DNA from: Betaproteobacteria bacterium
Lineage (GTDB): Bacteria > Pseudomonadota > Gammaproteobacteria > Burkholderiales > SG8-39
Length of the DNA stretch: 17,074 nt
Direction of reading: 5' to 3'
Assembly: GCA_009693345.1 (NCBI GenBank)
Contig: SHXL01000040.1
Span: 1 to 17,074, forward strand
Position 1 is the first letter of the stretch, and each line of letters starts with the position of its first letter. Shown one piece after another: positions 6,960 to 13,812 of the stretch. A program made the translations under genes and the position numbers. The notes under the pieces were generated by a model. That model saw only the letters and a list, made by a program, of their open reading frames with translations, did not search any database and was not told the DNA's origin.

Positions 6960-7739
6960 ATGAGCGATCTTTCGCAGGTAAAAACAATATCGTTGCAGAG
7001 CAAAGTCAGCCCGGAAGAATGGGCGATGCGCGTGGACGTCGCGGCCTGCTACCGGCTGGTGGCACTGTTCGGCATGAACGACCTGGTCTACAACCATATT
7101 TCGGGGCGCGTACCGGACGAGGACGGCCATTTCCTCATCAATCCCTATGGCTACGCCTACGAGGAAGTAACCGCTTCAAGCCTCGTAAAGATCGACTTCG
7201 ACGGCAAACTGGTGCTCGATTCGGGCACCGGCTACGGCGTCAACTTCGCGGGATTCGTCATTCACAGCGCGGTCCACAAGGCGCGCCATGACGTGGCCTG
7301 CGTGATCCATACCCACTCGCCCGCCGGGATGGCGGTATCGGCCCTGAAATGCGGCCTGCTGCCGCTGACGCAGAATGCCATGTTCTTCGGCGAGCTCGGC
7401 TACCACGAGTATGAAGGCCCCGCGGTGGACCTCGACGAGCAGCAGCGCCTGGTGCGCGACATTGGTACCGGCGCTGCGATGATCCTGCGCAACCACGGCC
7501 TCCTCACCGCGGGACGCACGGTCTGCGAAGCATTCGTGACCATGCACTGGCTGGAAAAAGCCTGCCAGGCGCAGGTGATGGCGATGGCCTGCAACACCGA
7601 GCTCAATCATCCATCGCCGCGCACGATTGCGCTCACCAACGACCGCTACAAGCCCGGGCAACGCCGCAAGATCACGGAATTGGAATGGCCCGCGATGTTG
7701 AGAATGCTGGACCGCAGGGATTCATCTTTCCGGGAATGA
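6960..7739 (+). CDS. Class II aldolase/adducin-domain protein
   Basis: 259 residues. The class II aldolase/adducin fold is shown by NHISGR (46-50), the metal-binding HTHS (H117, H119) and RNHGLLTAG with the third ligand H179. In true fuculose/rhamnulose-phosphate aldolases the catalytic glutamate lies in an SSE motif four residues before a histidine. Here that spot reads FAGFVIH, with G98 in the glutamate position. The protein therefore keeps the metal site but lacks the classical catalytic residue, so aldolase activity should not be assumed. Relatives with this NFAGFVIHSAVH form are common in proteobacteria and have no settled function. The gene is first of the plus-strand operon, and its TGA overlaps the SDR ATG (ATGA), which implies coupling. 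Confidence 0.85.
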   Translation: MSDLSQVKTISLQSKVSPEEWAMRVDVAACYRLVALFGMNDLVYNHISGRVPDEDGHFLINPYGYAYEEVTASSLVKIDFDGKLVLDSGTGYGVNFAGFVIHSAVHKARHDVACVIHTHSPAGMAVSALKCGLLPLTQNAMFFGELGYHEYEGPAVDLDEQQRLVRDIGTGAAMILRNHGLLTAGRTVCEAFVTMHWLEKACQAQVMAMACNTELNHPSPRTIALTNDRYKPGQRRKITELEWPAMLRMLDRRDSSFRE

Positions 7740-8647
7740 GAATGCTGGAGAACAAAGCCGTCATCGTGACCGGGGCCGGAGGGGGCATCGGCCGCGATTT
7801 CGCGCTCGCCATGGCGGCGAACGGCGCTAGAGTCGTCGTCAACGACATCGGCGCCTCGGTCGCGGGCGAAGGCAAGGACGCCGGGCCGGCGCAGAAGGTG
7901 GTCGAGGAGATCAAGGCCAAAGGCGGATCCGCCGTGGCTAATACAGACAGCGTCGCCGAGTGGGAGTCGGCCAACCGGATCGTCAAGTGCGCCATCGATT
8001 CCTTCCAGAGAATCGATGTCGTGGTAAATAACGCCGGAATCCTGCGTGATCGTTTCTTCTTCAACATGTCGGTCGAGGAGTGGAAAGCGGTGATCGACGT
8101 GCACTTGAACGGCACGTTCTACGTCTCGCGCGCGGCGGCGCCCTACTTCAAAAGCCAGAATTCGGGCCGCTACATCAACATGACCTCGACCTCCGGCCTG
8201 ATCGGCAATCTGGGCCAGGCCAACTACGCCGCCGCAAAGCTCGGCATTGCCGCGCTCTCCAAGTCGATGGCGCTGGACATGGCCAAGCACAAGGTGACGT
8301 CGAACTGCATCGCGCCCTTCGCCTGGAGCCGCATGATCGGCACGATCCCCGCCGTAACACCCGAGCAGAAGGCGCGCGTGGAAAAACTAAAGCGCATGGA
8401 GACCGCCAAGATCGCGCCGCTGGCGGTCTATCTCGCGAGCGATGCCTCGCAGGAAGTGACCGGGCAGATTTTCGCGGTACGCGCGAACGAGATATTCCTG
8501 ATGTCCCAGAATCGTCCGCTGCGCTCGGTGCACCGTTCCGAAGGCTGGACCCCGGAGACGATCGCGGAACAGGCGATGCCCGCGATGCGCGCGCATTTCT
8601 ACGCCCTCGACCGCTCGCAGGACGTTTTCTCCTGGGATCCGGTCTAG
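7736..8647 (+). CDS. SDR oxidoreductase related to the dehydrogenase unit of MFE-2 (3-hydroxyacyl-CoA type)
   Basis: 303 residues from the ATG that overlaps the previous stop; ATG 7742 (MLENKAVIV) is nearly as likely. It has the classical SDR signatures: TGAGGGIG for NAD(P) (12-19), NNAG (98-101), and the catalytic S151, Y164 (QANYAAAK) and K168. The motifs NDIGA, GPAQKVVEEI, NTDSV, VHLNGTF and the long tail AVRANEIFLMSQ...VHRSEGWTPETIAE resemble the D-3-hydroxyacyl-CoA dehydrogenase part of peroxisomal multifunctional enzyme type 2 and its bacterial relatives. By analogy it would oxidise a 3-hydroxyacyl-CoA or similar alcohol with NAD(P)+. The substrate is not known. The kinase gene begins 3 nt after its stop. 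It is soluble, with no membrane segment. Confidence 0.9.
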   Translation: MRMLENKAVIVTGAGGGIGRDFALAMAANGARVVVNDIGASVAGEGKDAGPAQKVVEEIKAKGGSAVANTDSVAEWESANRIVKCAIDSFQRIDVVVNNAGILRDRFFFNMSVEEWKAVIDVHLNGTFYVSRAAAPYFKSQNSGRYINMTSTSGLIGNLGQANYAAAKLGIAALSKSMALDMAKHKVTSNCIAPFAWSRMIGTIPAVTPEQKARVEKLKRMETAKIAPLAVYLASDASQEVTGQIFAVRANEIFLMSQNRPLRSVHRSEGWTPETIAEQAMPAMRAHFYALDRSQDVFSWDPV

Positions 8648-8650
8648 GCA

Positions 8651-10420
8651 TTGGACCAGACGCAATTCGGGCGCTACATCATCGGCGCCGAACTTGGCCG
8701 CGGGGCCATGGGCGCGGTGCATCGCGCCTCCGATCCCCTGATCGAGCGCGACGTCGCGATCAAGACGCTGCTGCCGAACCTGCCGCCCGAGGTCATGGAC
8801 GAGGTGCGCGAGCGGTTCCTGCGCGAGACCCGCTCCGCGGGCCGGCTGAACCATCCCAACATCGTCACGATCTACGACGTCGGCGAGCAGGACGGCGTCG
8901 CCTACATCGCGATGGAGCTGCTCGAAGGCAAATCGCTGCAGCAGATCCTGCGCGAAACGGCGCGCCTGCCGTTCGCCACGATCGCCGACCTGGTGGCGCA
9001 GATCGCCGACGGCCTCGATCTTGCGCAGCACTTCAAGATCACGCATCGCGACATCAAGCCCGCGAACATCATGGTCTCGGCGGACTGGCACGCGAAGCTG
9101 ACCGACTTCGGCGTCGCCCACGTAGCGTCGTCGTCGATGACGCAGACCGGCACCGCGCTTGGCTCGCTCAAGTACATGTCCCCGGAACAGGTCACCGGAC
9201 AGCCGCTCGACCCGCGTTTGGACATCTTTTCGCTGGGGGTGGTGCTCTATGAAATGCTGGTGGGCCGCACGCCCTTCGAGCGCCAGTCCGACACCACCGT
9301 TTTCGCGCTCATGAATCGCATCGCCGTCGAAGCGCATGCCGCGGTGACGCAGATCGACCCGCAGATTCCCGCCGCGTTCGACGCCATCCTCGACAAGGCC
9401 CTCGGCAAGGCGCCCGACAAGCGCTACCAGCGCGGCGGCGAGATGGCCAACGACCTGCGGAACTACAAGTCGCTCGCCGGGAGCGCTGCGTCACCCGCAA
9501 CCGATTACGCGAAGACCGTCGTGGTGTCGCGTCCGCCAACGAAGGCGCCGCCGGACGTCTCGGCGACGGCCACGCTGATCGACGACCTGAACGTTTTTTC
9601 CAAGGATTTCGAAGAAAAGGAGCAGGAGGCCCTGCGCGCCGAGGCGGCGGAGCGCCAGCGCAAGGAAGCCGAGCTGCGCCGCTGGGCGGAGGCCGAAGAA
9701 AAGCGGCGCCAGGCGTTCGAACGCGAACGCGACTCCAAGGCCGGCGCCACGCAGGCCGGGCCGCGGCGCAGTGCGGCGCTGGACCTGCTGAAGCAGAAGG
9801 TGGCCGGCAAGACCGCCGCGGTCGATGTCGAGCGATCGAAGAAGGCCGAATCCGCCACACGCGTCGACGAACGCCTGCGCGCCGCGTTCCGCTACCTCTC
9901 CGAATTCGCTACGGTATTGAACGAAGCGGGTCCGGTGTCGGACGGCAAGCAGGGCGTGATGTTCTTCGGCGATCGCGCCGGCATGATCCTCGGTGAAGGG
10001 TTCACCGACATGCGCACGCGGGACCTGAACGGCAAATCCTGCGCCGACTACGTTACTTTCAAGCACCGCGTACGTTTCCCCAAACCGGAGAAACTGGAAG
10101 TCGCCGGCCAGGAGGCGCAACGGGTCCAGGAGCGGCTCAAGGCGATGGGGGTGAAATATGAGATTTCCGGCAGGAAGAACGACCTTGGGCAACTCACGCA
10201 CGCCACCTTCGTCCTGTCCGGGCCGTTTCCCTGCCAGGCCCTGCTGCGCGCCGACTATGACGAGCCCGGATTCACGCTTGATCTGGTCAACGTAAGGCAC
10301 CACGGTCAGCGCAAGCTGCGTTTCGACGTCGAAGAACTTGACGACGACGTGCTTGACGAGTTCGGCACCTGGGTACTGGGCGCGGACGACGCCTTCGAGC
10401 GCTTCCTGCAACGGAAGTAG
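8651..10420 (+). CDS. Soluble Hanks-type serine/threonine protein kinase with coiled coil and novel C-terminal domain
   Basis: 589 residues. The kinase domain covers about 9-275: glycine loop GRGAMGAV (16-23), ATP-anchoring K38 in VAIK, ERFLRETRSAGRLNHPNIV with E59, catalytic loop HRDIKPANI (H132, D134, K136, N139), metal-binding DFG (152-154), a Ser/Thr-rich activation segment (SSSMTQTGTALGS) and YMSPEQ. All key residues are present, so it should be active. Residues about 317-360 are a charged E/R/K/A-rich probable coiled coil. Residues about 408-589 form a separate domain (FFGDRAGMILGEGFTDMRTRDL, FRYLSEFATVLNEAG) that I do not recognise. No membrane segment, PASTA or other common sensor is seen. 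The start must be TTG 8651: the upstream frame is closed by the SDR stop 3 nt away and the next Met is inside the glycine loop. Kinases are unusual in such catabolic operons. Confidence 0.93.
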   Translation: MDQTQFGRYIIGAELGRGAMGAVHRASDPLIERDVAIKTLLPNLPPEVMDEVRERFLRETRSAGRLNHPNIVTIYDVGEQDGVAYIAMELLEGKSLQQILRETARLPFATIADLVAQIADGLDLAQHFKITHRDIKPANIMVSADWHAKLTDFGVAHVASSSMTQTGTALGSLKYMSPEQVTGQPLDPRLDIFSLGVVLYEMLVGRTPFERQSDTTVFALMNRIAVEAHAAVTQIDPQIPAAFDAILDKALGKAPDKRYQRGGEMANDLRNYKSLAGSAASPATDYAKTVVVSRPPTKAPPDVSATATLIDDLNVFSKDFEEKEQEALRAEAAERQRKEAELRRWAEAEEKRRQAFERERDSKAGATQAGPRRSAALDLLKQKVAGKTAAVDVERSKKAESATRVDERLRAAFRYLSEFATVLNEAGPVSDGKQGVMFFGDRAGMILGEGFTDMRTRDLNGKSCADYVTFKHRVRFPKPEKLEVAGQEAQRVQERLKAMGVKYEISGRKNDLGQLTHATFVLSGPFPCQALLRADYDEPGFTLDLVNVRHHGQRKLRFDVEELDDDVLDEFGTWVLGADDAFERFLQRK

Positions 10421-10422
10421 AA

Positions 10423-11406
10423 ATGAAACCGGGATCTTGCATCTCATTTGCAATTTCGTTTTGCCTCGCATTTTCCTTCACGGCAAACGCCCAGCCATAC
10501 CCATCCAAGCCGCTGCGCTGGATCGTGCCCTTCCCGCCCGGCGGCTCCACCGACGGCTTCTCCCGCCCGCTCGCGGCCAAGCTTGCGGAACTGCTGGGGC
10601 AGCCGGTGGTGGTCGAGAATATTGGCGGTGCGGGTGCCTCCATCGGCAGCGACCGGATCGCGAAATCCGCGCCGGACGGCTACACCATCGGGCTCGCCAC
10701 GACCGGCAGCCATGCGATCAATCCGCACATCTACGGCACGAAGCTGCCTCACGACACAGTCAGGGATTTCACGCACATCACCCTGGCCGTGTCCTACGTC
10801 AATGTCCTCGTCGTGAACCCGGAGGTGCCGGTCAGGACGGTCGTCGAACTGATCGACTACGCGAAATCCAATCCGGGCAAAGTGACCTTCGGCTCGGCAG
10901 GCAACGGTTCGTCCAATCACCTGTCGGGAGAGCTGCTCAAGGTTCTCACGAGGGCGCCCATGGAACACATCCCGTACAAGGGATCGGGCCCGGCGATGAC
11001 CGACGTTATGGCCGGCAACATTACCTTCATGTTCGATGTGCTCATTACCAGCATCCCGCAGGTGCGCGCGGGACGGGTCCGCGCCATCGCGGTGACCAGT
11101 GCAAAGCGCTCGCCGTATGTGCCCGAGGTTCCGAGCATGGACGAATCGGGCGTGGCGGGCTACAACGAGGCGGGCAGCGACCTGTGGTTCGGCATCGTCG
11201 GGCCAGCCGGAATTCCAAGGCCGGTGGTGCAGAAACTCAACGAGAGGCTGATCGAGGCGCTGCGCGCTCCGGACATGCGTCAGCGGGTCCGGCTGCAGGC
11301 ATTTGACCTCTGGACGAGCACCCCTGAGGAATTTACCCGCGTTCTCAAGTCCGATCACGCCAAGTGGGGCAAGATCGTGCGCGCCGCCGGCGCGAAAATC
11401 GACTGA
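10423..11406 (+). CDS. Bug/TctC-family periplasmic solute-binding protein (first copy)
   Basis: 327 residues. The signal peptide is clear: hydrophobic stretch about 7-20 and a signal peptidase I site ANA|QPYP after residue 23. The mature part begins with the Bug hallmark YPSKPLRWIVPFPPGGSTD, then VVVENIGGAGASIGSDRIAKS, APDGYTIGLA, FGSAGNGSSNHLSGELLK and HIPYKGSGPAMTDVMAG. Known role: extracytoplasmic binding of carboxylates or related small molecules, sometimes delivering to a TctAB membrane transporter. No TctA or TctB gene is in the window, so this is an orphan binder, as is common in Burkholderiales. The gene starts 2 nt after the kinase stop. Its TGA overlaps the ATG of the following pseudogene (TGATG). 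The first 70 nt are less GC-rich than the rest. Confidence 0.94.
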   Translation: MKPGSCISFAISFCLAFSFTANAQPYPSKPLRWIVPFPPGGSTDGFSRPLAAKLAELLGQPVVVENIGGAGASIGSDRIAKSAPDGYTIGLATTGSHAINPHIYGTKLPHDTVRDFTHITLAVSYVNVLVVNPEVPVRTVVELIDYAKSNPGKVTFGSAGNGSSNHLSGELLKVLTRAPMEHIPYKGSGPAMTDVMAGNITFMFDVLITSIPQVRAGRVRAIAVTSAKRSPYVPEVPSMDESGVAGYNEAGSDLWFGIVGPAGIPRPVVQKLNERLIEALRAPDMRQRVRLQAFDLWTSTPEEFTRVLKSDHAKWGKIVRAAGAKID

Positions 11407-12568
11407 TGAGCGCCGTGCCGCCGCCCGCCGCCAAGTACGCCCTCACCTATGTCTACGTGCAGGCCGAGTTCGGCGTCTGCTGCCCACTGTCGATGACCGA
11501 TGCGCTGACGCGAACCATCCGCAAATTCGCCGATCCGGCGCTGGTGGCACGGTATCTGCCCGGACTCACCTCACAGGACATGGACACGCTGATCCAGGGT
11601 GCGATGTTCATGACGGAACAGCAGGCGGGTTCCGGTGTTGGGCTTATTTCCACGAGCGCAAGGAAACAGGGCGAACAGTGGGCGCTTTACGGCGACAAGT
11701 GGTTCTGCTCCAACGTCGACGCGGGCCTGGCGCTGGTGCTGGCGCGGCCGGCCTGATGCGCCGTGCGCTGACCGAAGCGCTGTTTGTCGCACGGCAGCGC
11801 GAAGCGTTCGGCAAGCCGCTGATCGAGCTGCCGCTGATGCGCCGGCAGTTGCTCAAGCTGATGCTGCCGGCGGAAGCCGCCCGGTCCATGCTCTTTTTTA
11901 CGGCAAAGGAACTCGAGAAAGCAGATGCGGAGGATGATCTGGCCCGGCGCCGCGTGCGCCTGCTCACGCCGCTGATCAAATTCCGCGCCTGCCGCGACGC
12001 GCGCAAGGTCACCGGCGATGCGATGGAAGTGCGCGGCGGCATCGGCTACACCGAGGAGTGGTCCGACCCGCGCCTTGTGCGCGATGCCCACCTGGGCTCG
12101 ATCTGGGAGGGCACCTCCAATATCGTCGCGCTCGACGTGCTGCGCGCGATCCGCCGCGAGCACTGCCTGGAGGCGCTCCTGCCCGAACTGAACGTGCGCA
12201 TCGAGCGCGCGCCGCGGCTGCTCTCCGGCCGCCTTGCCGCCTCCCTCGACAGGGCCGCCGAATTCGCGCATGAAACCGCGACATCGAAGAGCGAAGCCCA
12301 CGCCCGGCAGGCGGCGACCGGCCTCTACTACGTCTGCGCGGCGGCGCTGCTCGCCGACGAAGGCACCCGGCTGGTCGAACGCGGCGACGGACAGGGGGAT
12401 GCACGCCGCCAGCTGCTCGCGTTTCTTGCCTACGTGCACCGGCTCGCGCCGCGCGATCCGCTGCGCCGCGTGACCACCGGTTTCGAGGCCGAGTTCGCGG
12501 AAGCCCTGCTGCCTGAAACACCTGTTGCGCCGGACGCTGCCGAGCGTATCCTGACGCGCCTTGCCTGA
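11406..12568 (+). pseudogene. Acyl-CoA dehydrogenase, degraded by two deletions
   Basis: Two reading frames together resemble one acyl-CoA dehydrogenase of the 540-560-residue type. Part 1 (11406-11756, 116 residues) begins near KYALTYVYVQAEFGVC and runs through TEQQAGSGVG and DKWFCSNVDAGLALVLARP, then stops at TGA 11754. Part 2 (11756-12568, 270 residues, another frame) begins GLMRRALTEALFVARQR, includes VRGGIGYTEEWSDPRLVRDAH and the catalytic-base motif IWEGTSNIVALD, and runs to the normal C-terminus. Compared with family proteins, about 120 N-terminal residues and about 80 residues of the middle beta domain are absent (lengths from memory of the family). The loss of the FAD/substrate-contacting middle part means a frameshift alone cannot restore it. 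Part 2 could restart at the TGATG, but a working enzyme is unlikely. The catalytic glutamate remains, so decay looks recent. Confidence 0.85.
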
Positions 12569-12578
12569 ACGATCCGCC

Positions 12579-13802
12579 ATGCCCGGCCCTCTTTCGCACA
12601 TCCGAGTCCTCGATCTGTCGCGCGTCCTCGCCGGGCCGTGGGCGGCGCAGAATCTCGCCGACCTCGGCGCCGAGGTGATCAAGGTGGAGCGCCCCGGCGT
12701 GGGCGACGATACGCGCGGCTGGGGACCGCCGTGGATGAAGGACGGGCAAGGCCAGGACACGACCGAATCCGCCTATTTCCTCTCGGTAAACCGCAACAAG
12801 AAATCGGTCACGCTCGACATCTCCAGGCCCGAAGGCCAAAAAATCGCCCGGGAATTAGCATTGAAGTCGCAAGTGCTGGTTGAGAATTACAAAGTGGGAA
12901 CCCTTGAACGTTATGGACTTGACTACAAGTCCCTGAAGCAGGACAACCCAGGCCTCATCTACTGCTCCGTTACGGGCTTCGGCCAGGACGGCCCCTACGC
13001 GCCGCGCCCGGGATATGACTTCATCTTCCAGGGCATGGGCGGACTCATGTCCATCACCGGCGAGCGCGACGGGCAACCGGGCGCGGGACCGCAGAAAGTC
13101 GGCATCGCCATCACGGACGTGCTCACGGGGATGTATGCAAGCGTCGCGATCCTCGCCGCCATCACGCACCGCGAGCGCACCGGCCAGGGCCAGTACATCG
13201 ACGCCGCGCTGCTCGATACGATGGTCGCGTTCAACGCCAACCAGATCGTTTCCTATCTGTGCTCCGGAAAAATCCCGATCCGCTGGGGCAACGCGCACCC
13301 CCAGGTCGTGCCCTACGAAGTGTTTCCGACCGCCGGCGGCCACATTATTCTCGCCATCGGCAACGACAGCCAGTTCGCGAGTTTCTGCCAGGCAGCCGGC
13401 TGCGCCGAACTCGCGCAGGAGCCGCGCTTCAAGACCATGTCGCAGCGCATCGTGCACCGCGGCGAGCTCATCCCCCTGATCGCCGAAGTCATGCGCACGC
13501 GCACCAAGCACGAGTGGATCGTGGCGCTGGAGGCGGCCAACGTGCCCTGCGGGCCGATCAACAACATGGAGGAAGTATTCGAGGACCCGCAGGTGCAGCA
13601 CCGCAAGCTGCGCGTGGACATCCCCCATCCGCTGGGCGGCGTCGCGCCGGTTGTGGCGAGCCCGCTGCGCCTGTCCGAAACGCCGGTCGAATACCGCCTC
13701 GCGCCGCCAACGCTTGGACAGCACAACGAGGAAATTCTCAGGAACCTGCTGGGGAAATCGGATGTCGAATTCGCGCGCCTCAAGACCGCGGGAATCGTCT
13801 AG
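12579..13802 (+). CDS. Class III (CaiB/BaiF) acyl-CoA:carboxylate CoA-transferase
   Basis: 407 residues, a normal length for formyl-CoA transferase relatives. The family moves CoA between carboxylic acids through an aspartyl-CoA thioester. Signatures: VLDLSRVLAGPWAAQNLADLG (from residue 11), AEVIKVERPGVGD, NRNKKSVTLD, SVTGFGQDGPYAPRPGYD, GGLMSITG, and the catalytic aspartate D180 in GIAITDVLTGMYA, followed by HRERTGQGQYIDAALLD. The ATG at 12579 gives the usual N-terminus; a TTG at 12561 overlapping the previous frame is the alternative. No strong ribosome binding site is visible. It begins 10 nt after the pseudogene end and is probably the activation step for the operon's carboxylate. An AT-rich patch with unusual codons covers about 12838-12930 (KIARELALKSQVLVENYKVG). 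Confidence 0.95.
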   Translation: MPGPLSHIRVLDLSRVLAGPWAAQNLADLGAEVIKVERPGVGDDTRGWGPPWMKDGQGQDTTESAYFLSVNRNKKSVTLDISRPEGQKIARELALKSQVLVENYKVGTLERYGLDYKSLKQDNPGLIYCSVTGFGQDGPYAPRPGYDFIFQGMGGLMSITGERDGQPGAGPQKVGIAITDVLTGMYASVAILAAITHRERTGQGQYIDAALLDTMVAFNANQIVSYLCSGKIPIRWGNAHPQVVPYEVFPTAGGHIILAIGNDSQFASFCQAAGCAELAQEPRFKTMSQRIVHRGELIPLIAEVMRTRTKHEWIVALEAANVPCGPINNMEEVFEDPQVQHRKLRVDIPHPLGGVAPVVASPLRLSETPVEYRLAPPTLGQHNEEILRNLLGKSDVEFARLKTAGIV

Positions 13803-13812
13803 AGTTGACCCC

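Noticed and set aside
8387..9337. Minus-strand open frame across the SDR/kinase junction
   Set aside because: Crosses two clear genes and has no recognisable domain or ribosome binding site.
11754..11758. Programmed frameshift joining the two acyl-CoA dehydrogenase pieces
   Set aside because: About 80 residues of the middle domain are missing at the junction, so no frameshift can make a normal protein, and no slippery heptamer is seen.
11687..12760. Minus-strand open frame over the pseudogene and the CoA-transferase start
   Set aside because: Composition is that of an antisense shadow, and it spans a pseudogene boundary.
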